DNA from: an uncultured Pseudomonadota bacterium
Lineage (GTDB): Bacteria > Pseudomonadota > Alphaproteobacteria > RF32 > CAG-239
Direction of reading: 5' to 3'
Assembly: GCA_949295025.1 (NCBI GenBank)
Contig: CASFJK010000001.1
Location: 1-64,000 of the forward strand
DNA length: 64,000 bases
Shown: positions 51,940 through 61,612 of the stretch, piece by piece
How positions within the stretch are numbered: the stretch's first letter is position 1
How the letters are laid out: every line of letters begins with the position of its first letter
Program-made: the position numbers and the translations under genes
Notes under the pieces: model-generated
The model's database searches: none
Seen by the model: only the letters and a program-made list of their open reading frames with translations
Told to the model about the DNA's origin: nothing

Positions 51940-53743
51940 AGCCGCTTTCTTTATCTGCTTTTGCGCAAGCTGCTTGTTTGGATTATCCGTTCAGGCAAAG
52001 GTTGTTACATCTAACCATCTGGCTCTTTACGGGCAAGCTAAATATTCGGACAATTTTAAGGCTTTTGACTTTGTAAACTCTCACGCACCTAAAGGCGGGC
52101 GCGTTGTTATGCCTTCTTATGGAACGTTTGATAGTTTTAATCCTTTTATATTCAAGGGTATTCCTTCAGCAGAAAGTGTGGCTCTAACATTAGATACGCT
52201 TGGCGTGGTGCCAAATGATGATTATTCTACCGTTTATCCTCTGATAGCGCAAAAGTTTGAGTTGCCTGACGACAATTCTTTTGTTGGTTTTATCCTTGAC
52301 CCCAGAGCCAAGTTTTCTGATGGTTCTCCCGTTACTGCCGATGATGTTATTTTTTCTTTTAACAGCCTTATTAATAAAGGTGCACCGCTTTACAAAATTT
52401 ATTACGCCGATGTGGAGCGGGTGGAAAAAGTGAATGACCGCCATGTGCGTTTTCATTTCAAAAAAGGCACGCAAAACAAAGAATTGCCACTTATTCTTTC
52501 GCAAGTTTCCATTTTTTCTAAAAAAGACTGGGAAGGTAAAGATTTTGCCAAACCTTCTCTCAACCCGCCTTTGGGCAGCGGTCCCTATATTATCAGCAAA
52601 TTTGAACCGAGCAAATATGTTGAACTTCAAAGGAATCCGAATTATTGGGCGAAAAACATTCCTTCTCGCAAAGGATTTTTCAATTTTGACACCATTCGCT
52701 ATGACTATTATCAAGACACGACTGTTACTTTGCAGGCTTTGTTTTCAGGCGACATTGATTTGAGAGAAGAATATATCGCCAAAATTTGGGCCACCGGATA
52801 TGACAATAATCTGATTAAAAGCGGCAAAATCATTAAAGTTGTGTTACCTCATAATCGGACTGCTATTTTGCAGAGTTTTGCTTTTAATCTGCGCAGGCCA
52901 CAATTTCAAAATAAATTTGTTCGCCAAGCCATAGCTCAAGTGTTTAACTTTGATTGGGCAAATGAAAAACTTTTTTATAATCAATACTCTCGTCTGGATA
53001 GCTATTTTTCCAATACCGAAATGGCGGCAACCGGTTTACCGCATGGTAAAGAGCTAGCTTTACTCAATCAATTAAAAAAGCAACTTTCACCTGAAGTTTT
53101 TGGACCTTTACCTCAGAATCCGAGCTTCAAAAGCATTGAAGACAACCGCAAAAATCTTAAAGCAGCTGTAAATCTGCTCAAGCTTGGCGGCTATGATTTT
53201 GTTGATGGTAAGATGACAAACTTGAAAACAGGACAGCCGCTTGAATTTGAAATTTTAAGCAACAATGCCAACGGCTCAAGCTTTACGCGCGTGATGCTTC
53301 CTTTTTTAAAAAACTTAGAAAAAATCGGAATCAAAGCCGCGTTTCGCAATTTGGAAGTAAACATCTTCAAAAACCGTTTGGATAATTTTGACTTTGACAT
53401 GGCAATAGTTTCTTTTCCGATGAGTCAAATGCCTGGGAATGAACAAAAAGAAATGTGGGGTTCGCAGGCTGCTGATATTCATGGCAGCTACAATATTGCC
53501 GGTGTGAAGAATCCGGTTGTTGATGCACTTCTTAACAAAATTGTGCAAGCGCACGAAAAAGAAGATTATCTGACGGCACTTCATGCTTTTGACCGTGTGA
53601 TGCGCCATGAATATTATCTGATTCCGCAATGGTACACTCCTTATAATCGTGTGGCTTATAACCAGCGCTTGGATTATCCGAAAAACATTAACAAAGCCGG
53701 TTTTCAACCCCATACATGGTGGGTTAAACCTCAAGCAAAGTAA
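51914..53743 (+). CDS. yejA: YejA-like peptide-binding protein (SBP family 5)
   Basis: About 609 residues. The family starts visibly at LALYGQAKYSDNFKAFDFVN and GTFDSFNPFIFKGIPSAES, as in YejA, the periplasmic binder of microcin C and peptides; GSGPYIISKFEPSKYVELQRNPNYW is the SBP_bac_5 hallmark. A signal peptide needs TKAIIINK...FGLSVQA, whose only well-placed initiator is CTG at 51914, 5 nt after GGAGG. ATG starts farther upstream lie inside the previous gene without a Shine-Dalgarno. Followed by yejB. Confidence 0.85.
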   Translation: MTKAIIINKAAFFICFCASCLFGLSVQAKVVTSNHLALYGQAKYSDNFKAFDFVNSHAPKGGRVVMPSYGTFDSFNPFIFKGIPSAESVALTLDTLGVVPNDDYSTVYPLIAQKFELPDDNSFVGFILDPRAKFSDGSPVTADDVIFSFNSLINKGAPLYKIYYADVERVEKVNDRHVRFHFKKGTQNKELPLILSQVSIFSKKDWEGKDFAKPSLNPPLGSGPYIISKFEPSKYVELQRNPNYWAKNIPSRKGFFNFDTIRYDYYQDTTVTLQALFSGDIDLREEYIAKIWATGYDNNLIKSGKIIKVVLPHNRTAILQSFAFNLRRPQFQNKFVRQAIAQVFNFDWANEKLFYNQYSRLDSYFSNTEMAATGLPHGKELALLNQLKKQLSPEVFGPLPQNPSFKSIEDNRKNLKAAVNLLKLGGYDFVDGKMTNLKTGQPLEFEILSNNANGSSFTRVMLPFLKNLEKIGIKAAFRNLEVNIFKNRLDNFDFDMAIVSFPMSQMPGNEQKEMWGSQAADIHGSYNIAGVKNPVVDALLNKIVQAHEKEDYLTALHAFDRVMRHEYYLIPQWYTPYNRVAYNQRLDYPKNINKAGFQPHTWWVKPQAK

Positions 53744-53754
53744 AGGTAAATGTT

Positions 53755-54825
53755 ATGAGAAATTATATCATCAAAAGAATCTTGCTTATTCCGCTTACTT
53801 TGCTTGGCATTTTGTGCATTAACTTTGCTATTGTGCAATTTGCCCCTGGGGGACCGATTGAGCACACATTGGCAAAATATCGCGGTATGAATGTGAATGC
53901 CACCTCACAAATATCCGGCACGACACAGATGAATCTTAGCACAAACAATGCTTATCAAGGGGCGCAAGGCGTGCCTGAAGATTTGGTCAACGAGCTCAAA
54001 AAACAATTCGGGTTTGACCAACCACCACTTACCCGATTTTGGAAGATGATAAAAGATTATGCATACTTTGACTTTGGCAAAAGCTTTTATCAAGACAAAA
54101 CCGTGGTGGAACTCATCATTGAGCGTATGCCGGTTTCGATTTCTTTGGGATTATGGTCAACCTTAATCATTTATCTAATCGCCATTCCGCTCGGTATCAA
54201 AAAAGCCGTGACCGATGGTTCTCCTTTTGATATTTGGAGCTCTTTTGCGGTTATTCTCGGCTCTGCCATTCCGGTATTTTTGTTTGCCGTGTTTTTGATT
54301 GTCTTTTTTGCCGGCGGAACGTATCTACAATGGTTTCCTCTACGAGGTCTGACTTCCGATAACTGGGAGCAACTTTCTCTCATGGGCAAAATCATGGACT
54401 ATTTTTGGCATATTGCTCTACCGGTTTTAGCAATGGTTATCGGAGGTTTTGCCTCTTTGACCATGTTGACCAAAAACTCTTTTATTGATGAAATTAATAA
54501 ACAATACGTCCTCACCGCAAAAGCTAAAGGGCTTTCCCAAAATCAAATTCTTTACGGGCATGTTTTCCGCAATGCGATGTTGATTGTTATTGCCGGTTTT
54601 CCATCTCTTCTCATTAAAATGCTATTCAGCGGAGCACTTCTGATAGAGGTGATTTTTTCACTCAATGGTTTGGGACTTTTGGGCTATGAAGCAATTATGA
54701 CGCGCGATTATCCGGTTATTTTCGGCACGCTTTATATTTTTGCATTGCTCGGTCTTATTTTAAAGCTTATCAGCGATATTACATATTCTTTGGTTGACCC
54801 GAGAATCAATTTTGACCGAGTTTAA
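53755..54825 (+). CDS. yejB: YejB-like ABC transporter permease
   Basis: 356 residues. N-terminal MRNYIIKRILLIPLTLLGIL, FAPGGPIEHTLAKYRG (specific to YejB), and a later permease EAA-type loop (KAKGLSQNQILYGHVFRNAM). Six membrane helices. It is the inner-membrane half of a peptide importer. The second permease YejE and ATPase YejF that normally follow are absent; the next gene is on the other strand and overlaps its last 20 nt. Confidence 0.9.
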   Translation: MRNYIIKRILLIPLTLLGILCINFAIVQFAPGGPIEHTLAKYRGMNVNATSQISGTTQMNLSTNNAYQGAQGVPEDLVNELKKQFGFDQPPLTRFWKMIKDYAYFDFGKSFYQDKTVVELIIERMPVSISLGLWSTLIIYLIAIPLGIKKAVTDGSPFDIWSSFAVILGSAIPVFLFAVFLIVFFAGGTYLQWFPLRGLTSDNWEQLSLMGKIMDYFWHIALPVLAMVIGGFASLTMLTKNSFIDEINKQYVLTAKAKGLSQNQILYGHVFRNAMLIVIAGFPSLLIKMLFSGALLIEVIFSLNGLGLLGYEAIMTRDYPVIFGTLYIFALLGLILKLISDITYSLVDPRINFDRV

Positions 54826-55291
54826 TTTTTAATTCTGCCAACAAATTATCACAAGCTGCAGATATCATTTGATAAACATTTTCAAAACCATCATTGCCAT
54901 AATATGGATCGGGAACATCCTCTCCATATGCCGGAGCATATTCAAGAAGCTTTTTAACAATTGCCTTTTCATAGCGTTTATCACCATGCGGGCGCTTCAT
55001 ATCCAAATTCCAAATGTTATGAGAATCCATTGCCAAAATTAAATCAAATTCGGCAAAATCTTCGGCACTGACAGGACGAGAACGTAAAGAACTGATATCT
55101 AATCCATGTTGTAGAGCACACTCCACCGAGCGCATATCTGGAGCATCTCCATGATGGTAGCTAGATGTGGCGGCAGAATCGACATAAATTTTATCACTCA
55201 ACCCAGCTTCATGAACAATTTTTTTCATATAGCCATCAGCTGTTGGCGAACGACAAATATTTCCGGTGCATATAAAGAGAATCTTATACAT
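54806..55291 (-). CDS. Low-molecular-weight protein tyrosine phosphatase
   Basis: 161 residues. Catalytic P-loop FICTGNICRS with Cys8 and Arg14 (C-x5-R) and the acid DPYYG near residue 128. The family dephosphorylates protein tyrosine, often kinases of exopolysaccharide export, or related small phosphoesters. Single gene; its 3' end runs into yejB. Confidence 0.9.
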   Translation of the reverse strand: MYKILFICTGNICRSPTADGYMKKIVHEAGLSDKIYVDSAATSSYHHGDAPDMRSVECALQHGLDISSLRSRPVSAEDFAEFDLILAMDSHNIWNLDMKRPHGDKRYEKAIVKKLLEYAPAYGEDVPDPYYGNDGFENVYQMISAACDNLLAELKIKLGQN

Positions 55292-55305
55292 GTTTTTTCT
55301 AATCA

Positions 55306-55340
55306 GAAAAAAACAGGCAGCTTTTCTTGGCTGCCTGTTT
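55306..55340 (-). terminator. Terminator of the Lon-like protease gene
   Basis: On the minus strand AAACAGGCAGC/GCTGCCTGTTT with an 8-nt loop, followed by seven or more Ts. Confidence 0.88.
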
Positions 55341-55347
55341 TGTTTTT

Positions 55348-57783
55348 TTATTTACCTAAGCTGCCGTGAGTTTCTTTGGCATATTTGACGTAATATTTAT
55401 AATATTCATCAAGTTTTTGTTGAACCATGTAGTTGATTGTTCCTTTCGGATATTTACCATCTTTGCCTTCTTTTCCGGCTTTGATTCCGGTCAAAATTTC
55501 AATACCATCATCAACATGGTCAATTGCATAGATGGTGAACATTCCTTCATCAACAGCGGTTAAGATGTCTTCTCTTAACATTAAGTCTTTAACATTGGTT
55601 CTCGGAATGATAACACCTTGTTTGCCGGTCAAGCCACGATGCTTACAAACATCGAAGAAACCTTCAATCTTTTCATTAACACCGCCGATAGGTTGAATTT
55701 CACCAAATTGGTTGATGGAACCTGTTACGGCAATACTTTGTTTAATCGGCACTTCAGTCAAAGCAGAAATCAAGCAATAATACTCGGTTGAAGAAGCACT
55801 ATCGCCATCTACGCCGCCATAAGATTGCTCAAACACAATGGAAGCCGATAAAGACATGGGCTTATATTTAGCAAAGCGATTTGCAATCAAACTTTGCAAA
55901 ATGAGCACACCTTTGGTATGAATCGGACCGGAGAGTTCTATTTCTCTTTCAATATTCAAGAACTCGCCTCGACCAATGCGAACTTGGGTGGTAATGCGTG
56001 ACGGTTTACCAAAGCTGTTGCGAGAGAAATTATATACAACCAGACCATTAATCTGACCTACTCTTTCTCCTTCAACATCCATCAAAATGGTTCCTTCATC
56101 AATCTGCTCAAGCATCAATTGTTTGATGCGGTCAGAACGATAAATTTGCGCGTCTATGGCTTGTTCAATATGGTTTTTACCAATTTGATTAGATTTTGAT
56201 TTACGAGCCCAATAATCAGCCTCTCTCAACAAATCGCCAATAGAAGATATATGAGCTGTAAGCTTGCGTGAATCTTCTGCCAAACGAGAAGAATATTCAA
56301 TGACTTTGGCGACAGCTTGACGATTGAGCGAACGCAAGTTCTTTTTCTTGCTCAAAGAGCCAATAAGTTTTGCATATTCCAACTCATTTTCATGAGTTCT
56401 ATCCATGATGACACCAAAATCTGCCTCAACTTTGAAATAATCAGAAAAATCGGGATCTCTTTCAGAAAGCAATTCATAAAGCTCGGAATCACCAGTCAAA
56501 ATAACTTTGACATCTAAAGGAATTGGTTCCGGATCAAGAGAAATGGTGGTAAAGCTGGTTTCATCACTCGGGGCTTCAATTTTGATGTTTTTAGATGCAA
56601 TTGCTCGTTTCAAAGAATCCCATGCAAAGGGTTGTAATAACAATTTTCTGGCATCTATCAACAGAAAACCACCGTTGGCTTGGTGCAAAGCACCGGCTTT
56701 AATCAAGGTAAAGTCGGTTAACAAAGCACCATATTGTTGAACACGTTCAACACGACCAACCAAGTTGCCTTGGGTCGGGTGGTCAAGAAGAACAATCGGG
56801 GCACCGGAATCGGGTTCTTGTTTAACAACAACATTTACTTTGAATTTGGCAAACTTGTCTTCTTCTTGCTTGTTCATTTTTGAGAACAATGCGGCTAAAG
56901 CATCTTCTCCGCCCATTCCATTATTGTTTTCATTTTCGGGCATAAACTCATCAACATGTTCAATCATATATTTCTGAATGTTTTTCAGAAATTCGCCGGC
57001 TTTTTTGTTGCTCTTATAACGAGCTCTGACTTCATCAATCGGTTTTTTGATTGAATTTTTGATAAACTTTTCTTTTAATTGCTCGGTTTCTTTACGTTGT
57101 TTTTCTTCCCATTGAGGTAGGTCTTGTGCCGAATCTTCAATTTCGGCCTGCATGGCATTCAAGTCTTCAATCAAAGATTTTTTCTCTTCTTCCGGCAATT
57201 CATCAAAAGCTTCCGGACTCAAAACCTCGCCATTTTTAACCGGAGCAACAACCAATCCTACCGGCATGTGCAACAAAGATACACTCTTGCCTTTGGCTTT
57301 CTTTTGCAAGATTTTGATGTATTCTTCTTTCTTCTGCTTATATTTCTCTCTGACAATGCTGATAGCTGCTTTATATTCATCACTATCCAAAATTGTAGGA
57401 ATGGTTGCAGAAAGATCTTCAATCAAACTATCTATATCTTTAGCAAAATCCGGTGCTGTACCGGCCGGAAAATTGATGGCAATCGGCTTGTGAGGTTCAT
57501 CAAAATTGTAAACATAAGCCCAATCGTCCGGTGTGGGGCGAATTACAGCTTCTTGTTTCAAAACTCTTTTAACCAAACTGGTTTTTCCTGTGCCTTCAGG
57601 TCCTAAACAAAACAAGTTATAGCCTTTAGACTTTATGTTGATACCAATTTCAACAGCACTTAAAGCTCTGTCTTGCCCCAAGGCCGAAAGTCTTTCTTCA
57701 AGTTCTGCGGTGGTATTAAAGTCAAAACTTTTCGGATCACAACGTGTATAAAGTTGGTCTGACGTTAATTTTGTTATTGCCAT
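55348..57783 (-). CDS. Lon-like ATP-dependent protease (AAA_32/LonB-type)
   Basis: 811 residues. P-loop GPEGTGKT at 61-68, a long helical insert (about 170-290), Walker B-type GGFLLIDARKLL, and a C-terminal S16 protease domain with GDSASSTEYY (catalytic Ser) and GGVNEKIEGFF (catalytic Lys). This is the soluble Lon-like group with an N-terminal AAA_32 region, distinct from classical Lon. Likely degrades damaged or regulatory proteins. Single-gene unit. Confidence 0.92.
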   Translation of the reverse strand: MAITKLTSDQLYTRCDPKSFDFNTTAELEERLSALGQDRALSAVEIGINIKSKGYNLFCLGPEGTGKTSLVKRVLKQEAVIRPTPDDWAYVYNFDEPHKPIAINFPAGTAPDFAKDIDSLIEDLSATIPTILDSDEYKAAISIVREKYKQKKEEYIKILQKKAKGKSVSLLHMPVGLVVAPVKNGEVLSPEAFDELPEEEKKSLIEDLNAMQAEIEDSAQDLPQWEEKQRKETEQLKEKFIKNSIKKPIDEVRARYKSNKKAGEFLKNIQKYMIEHVDEFMPENENNNGMGGEDALAALFSKMNKQEEDKFAKFKVNVVVKQEPDSGAPIVLLDHPTQGNLVGRVERVQQYGALLTDFTLIKAGALHQANGGFLLIDARKLLLQPFAWDSLKRAIASKNIKIEAPSDETSFTTISLDPEPIPLDVKVILTGDSELYELLSERDPDFSDYFKVEADFGVIMDRTHENELEYAKLIGSLSKKKNLRSLNRQAVAKVIEYSSRLAEDSRKLTAHISSIGDLLREADYWARKSKSNQIGKNHIEQAIDAQIYRSDRIKQLMLEQIDEGTILMDVEGERVGQINGLVVYNFSRNSFGKPSRITTQVRIGRGEFLNIEREIELSGPIHTKGVLILQSLIANRFAKYKPMSLSASIVFEQSYGGVDGDSASSTEYYCLISALTEVPIKQSIAVTGSINQFGEIQPIGGVNEKIEGFFDVCKHRGLTGKQGVIIPRTNVKDLMLREDILTAVDEGMFTIYAIDHVDDGIEILTGIKAGKEGKDGKYPKGTINYMVQQKLDEYYKYYVKYAKETHGSLGK

Positions 57784-57866
57784 GGTAAAAAACCCCTATA
57801 CATATAAGTTTGCACTTGTTATTATCCGTAATATAAAAAACAAACCCTAACATTGCGTAAAGATTG

Positions 57867-59336
57867 ATGAAATATTTTATATATATTAGCTTGCCTCTTT
57901 TTCTGTTCATCTGCTTTTGGCCGATTGTAAAATATTATACCCATCTTAAAATTTGCCATTTTTATAAATTGGCTTTTGCTTCTTTATATAAAAAACAAAG
58001 AAATGATCCCTATGTTTCAAGCTTTTATCTTTTGCAAATTGTCAAAATCTTAGTAAAAAAGCACCAAAAAAAAGCTCTGATTTCTTTGGCTAAAGGAAGA
58101 ATCGGACCGGCAGAAAAATTTTTATCTCAACATAAAAATTATTTTTACCAAATTTTGCTCAAAGCGATGAAGTCTTCTCAAAACGCAATTTCTGATTTGC
58201 AAGCTTTTGTCAAAAATAATCCTGATAACAAGGCTGCCATTGCAGAGCTTGGTATATTATATTTTAATGAAAACAAATTATCTAAAACCAAACAATGTTT
58301 GGATAACTTGCCCATTAGCGGAAAAAAGACCTATTTTTTGGCTCGAAGCTTATATTTACAATCTTTTTTTGATGCCAAAGAAGGAGACTTGCTCTCGGCC
58401 TCTGTTCATGCCAGTCAAGCAGGACAAATTTTTCATAAATTGAAAGCTTTTTATGAAGAAGCCGAAGCTTATACTTTATCCGGTATCATTTATCGTACGG
58501 CCATTATATCTGATGTGGCTCAAATGATGTTTGATACGGCTCTTAAAATATATAAAGAACTTCGTTTATCCTCAGAAGAAGCAAAAGTTTTTGGTAACTT
58601 GGGTATGCTTATGGCTATTCAAAAGCGTTTTGATGAAGCTAATGATTATTATGAAAAAGCCATAAATATTTATAATGTATCTAAGCAATCTGTTAAGGTT
58701 GCCGAAATTTATAATCAGATGGGACAACTCAACCTGATGCAAGATAATTTTGATAACGCTGAAAAAATGGCCTTGCAGGCATTAGACATTCACCAAAAAG
58801 AAAACCATTTGTCAGGAATTGCTTTCAGTAAAGAAATTTTGGCTTATGCCGCTTGGTCAAAAAAAGATTATGCAAAAGTTATTCAATTGACTTTTGAGGC
58901 TAAAAATTTATATCAACAACAAGAAAATTTTTCTGCCGAATATGAAAATTTGCACCTCATGGCTTTGGCTTTGTATGAACAAAATAAACTAGACGGAGCA
59001 GAAAAGATATTACGTGAAATTACCGGCAAAAACAGACATATGGAAACTAATTTTCATACAGCCAATGCATATAATTTACTTGGGTTGATTTATTTGAAAA
59101 AACATGATTTGAAAAGAGCCAAAGGACTGTTTCAACAATCTCTAGACTTAGAACAAGTTAATAATCGCCTGAGCGGAATTGCTACTGATTATGCCAATAT
59201 GGGATTAATTGAGCTGCGTATCGGACACCAAGAACAAGCATTAAAAACTTTTCAAACTGCTTTAGACTATGCAAAAGCCAACCAAGATGATGAGCTTGTG
59301 CAGATTATTTCTACTCATTTGCAAAAGCTTCAATAA
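57867..59336 (+). CDS. Membrane-anchored TPR protein
   Basis: 489 residues from the ATG at 57867 (a TTG one codon earlier is possible). One N-terminal membrane helix (2-20), then about nine TPR repeats from residue 100 on, with clear units such as AKVFGNLGMLMAIQKRFDEA and ADYANMGLIELRIGHQEQAL. TPR arrays mediate protein contacts. Topology suggests a periplasmic or membrane-attached scaffold. Partner unknown. Confidence 0.82.
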   Translation: MKYFIYISLPLFLFICFWPIVKYYTHLKICHFYKLAFASLYKKQRNDPYVSSFYLLQIVKILVKKHQKKALISLAKGRIGPAEKFLSQHKNYFYQILLKAMKSSQNAISDLQAFVKNNPDNKAAIAELGILYFNENKLSKTKQCLDNLPISGKKTYFLARSLYLQSFFDAKEGDLLSASVHASQAGQIFHKLKAFYEEAEAYTLSGIIYRTAIISDVAQMMFDTALKIYKELRLSSEEAKVFGNLGMLMAIQKRFDEANDYYEKAINIYNVSKQSVKVAEIYNQMGQLNLMQDNFDNAEKMALQALDIHQKENHLSGIAFSKEILAYAAWSKKDYAKVIQLTFEAKNLYQQQENFSAEYENLHLMALALYEQNKLDGAEKILREITGKNRHMETNFHTANAYNLLGLIYLKKHDLKRAKGLFQQSLDLEQVNNRLSGIATDYANMGLIELRIGHQEQALKTFQTALDYAKANQDDELVQIISTHLQKLQ

Positions 59337-60097
59337 CTTAGGCGGATATGAAAATCTTTTCCTTTCATCAAAAGTTTTTCAATTCCAAGATTGTCAAAAC
59401 CTAAAATATTGATGGTTGGTATAAAAAAGAAGCGAAAAGATTGTTTGCCATCCGTGAATAAAATGCGGTTTTTTACATTTAAATCCGTATTTTTTAAAAA
59501 TTCTCTAAAGATGGGTGACCAGCTTGGAACACCAAAATCACCAACAATAATCACAGGTCCGTTTTGAGCCGAAACAAATTTTTCTAAATTGTGAAAAGCC
59601 GTTGCATATTCCATTTGGTATTTTTGCGGAAAATCAAGATTGATTAATGTTATTAAACGATTGTCTTCTTCAAATGCTAAAAAAGATGCCTGCAAGTTTG
59701 GACTTAATTCCATTTTACCTTGTCTGGCAATGTTTTTATCCTGAACCAAAGATTGATAATTTTGATCTCCGATATGAAAAACAACATCTATACGATTGGA
59801 ACTTGTGGGTTCTTGATTGAAAAACAGACGTGCACTTTTTGCTAAAGAGCCATAATTCAAAAACATTAAAAATACCGCCAAAACAGCGTAGCCTGTCCGA
59901 CGGTGAAATAACGTATATACAAACAAAAAGATATTATAAAGATAGATATGAAATTGCCAGTCTCGGAAAAAATTGCAAACAGAATTGCTGCCATCATCCA
60001 ACCATAAACAAAAATATATTACCGCTAAAATCATCAATGAAATCAGCATAAACATATTTTGCCGCGCATGTTTTTTTCTTTGACTAAAGTAACCCAT
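59330..60097 (-). CDS. Membrane protein with EEP-like domain
   Basis: 255 residues. Three N-terminal membrane helices (about 18-32, 48-62, 70-84), then a soluble domain ending like endonuclease/exonuclease/phosphatase proteins: GPVIIVGDFGVPSWSPIFREFL corresponds to the GDFN..PWSP signature, but the metal-binding Asn is Gly here and the N-terminal catalytic Glu is not evident. Possibly a divergent or inactive YafD-like protein. It overlaps the convergent TPR gene by 7 nt. Confidence 0.68.
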   Translation of the reverse strand: MGYFSQRKKHARQNMFMLISLMILAVIYFCLWLDDGSNSVCNFFRDWQFHIYLYNIFLFVYTLFHRRTGYAVLAVFLMFLNYGSLAKSARLFFNQEPTSSNRIDVVFHIGDQNYQSLVQDKNIARQGKMELSPNLQASFLAFEEDNRLITLINLDFPQKYQMEYATAFHNLEKFVSAQNGPVIIVGDFGVPSWSPIFREFLKNTDLNVKNRILFTDGKQSFRFFFIPTINILGFDNLGIEKLLMKGKDFHIRLSY

Positions 60098-60193
60098 TTT
60101 TAATCTATTATCGTTATTGTTTGAACATGTCTTATATAATTTTTTTGTATCTTAGACATTAAAAAACATTTTGTAAATGGTATAAATAAAAAT

Positions 60194-61609
60194 ATGTTCG
60201 AGCAAATAATAACTCTCTTCTGTGCGGAAAGTTTTTTTGCTTCCGCCGTTACTAATATTGACGTCCTTGCCGGCACGCTTGATAAATATTTGACCGGTAT
60301 GAGCAATGTGCGTATTGCTTCTTATCTTTTGATGTTGCTTGCTTTTATTGTTTTTTTGTTTTTAGTCATTGTAATCTATGTAAAATCTATTATTGCATTT
60401 TTGAAAATTGATAATTCTGCCAAACAAAAAAACTTTAAAAAAGCCAAAAAAGAATTACTCGAAAATGAAGAAGATGACTCTGCTGAAGAAAATGAGGAAC
60501 TGCAAAGAGAAATTGAACTTGAAGAACTGCGCCAAAAACAAATTATAGACCAGCAAAGAGAGCTTGAACGTCAAGAAAAAAGACGCCAACAGATTTTATT
60601 GCAAAAAAAAGAACAAGAAAAAAAGCAAGAAGAAGAAAAATTAAAAAAAGAAAAAGAACAAGAAGAGCTTGAAATAGCTCAAGCTAATCAAAAAAAAGAA
60701 TTTGGCATCGATTTAGATTGGAAAAAAGGTAAGAAAACCGAAGATAATGTTACTTCTATTGATATTTTATCCGGTGAAGTTTTGCACTATCAGCAAAGCA
60801 ATAAAACTCTGCCTGAACTCATTGGTTTGATTATTGATATGATTGCGCGCAACGTGGATGAATTGAAAATTGCGCAAACGGTTATGTATCGAAATCAAGG
60901 ACAAGCTTCTGAAGATGAAATTTTACAAACCATTACAGAAGTGAAAAACTTTCTTGCCTTGGCTGCTCAAGGAAAATTTAACGATATTAGACGAGGAACC
61001 AATCTTCCCGATGATGCCTCAGCCATTTTGCACCTTTCTGAGGGCGACGCCACATATGCTCTGGCTTTGATGGAAAGCCTGATGGATAGCCGTATTGAAA
61101 CAGCTGCAAAAATGACAAACGGTGCCAGAAAAGACCAAATTTTCCAAGAAACTTCCAATATGGCTTGCACCTTTGGTACCTTGTCTGCTCTTACCGATAC
61201 GCGTTTGGCAACAGGTGCTTTTGAATTGGCTATTGAACTACATCCTCAAAATGTGAATGCATGGAATCGAGCCGCTGATTTATACAATAAAGCCGGCTCT
61301 TATAATCAGGCCATGAAAACTTATTTGCATGTTTTGAACATTGCTGATGAAGAAATTAATGCCGAACAAGTTGCCAATGCCAATAAAATGCTTTCGCAAT
61401 TTTATTATGAGCAAGGTAATAATTTGCAGGCAGCAAAACTTTATAACGCCAGCAAACTTTATTATGAATCTTTAGGCATCAACCGCAGACTTGACCGTCA
61501 AGAGCTTGAGATTATTGATTTGATTGAACAAAAGCAAAAACAAGATATTCAACAAACCATTGCAACCATCCTGGCTAACCAAGATTTGCAATATAGTTAT
61601 GCTTTGTAA
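60194..61609 (+). CDS. Membrane protein with coiled coil and TPR-like repeats
   Basis: 471 residues. One clear membrane helix (about 43-66) after a short N-terminal region, a long charged coiled coil (75-165, Glu/Gln/Lys-rich), then a helical C-terminal half with TPR-like units (AFELAIELHPQNVNAWNRAA, KLYNASKLYYESLGINR). No family assigned. Could be a cell-envelope scaffold. It converges on tsaB with 3 nt between stops and no terminator. Confidence 0.72.
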   Translation: MFEQIITLFCAESFFASAVTNIDVLAGTLDKYLTGMSNVRIASYLLMLLAFIVFLFLVIVIYVKSIIAFLKIDNSAKQKNFKKAKKELLENEEDDSAEENEELQREIELEELRQKQIIDQQRELERQEKRRQQILLQKKEQEKKQEEEKLKKEKEQEELEIAQANQKKEFGIDLDWKKGKKTEDNVTSIDILSGEVLHYQQSNKTLPELIGLIIDMIARNVDELKIAQTVMYRNQGQASEDEILQTITEVKNFLALAAQGKFNDIRRGTNLPDDASAILHLSEGDATYALALMESLMDSRIETAAKMTNGARKDQIFQETSNMACTFGTLSALTDTRLATGAFELAIELHPQNVNAWNRAADLYNKAGSYNQAMKTYLHVLNIADEEINAEQVANANKMLSQFYYEQGNNLQAAKLYNASKLYYESLGINRRLDRQELEIIDLIEQKQKQDIQQTIATILANQDLQYSYAL

Positions 61610-61612
61610 AAT

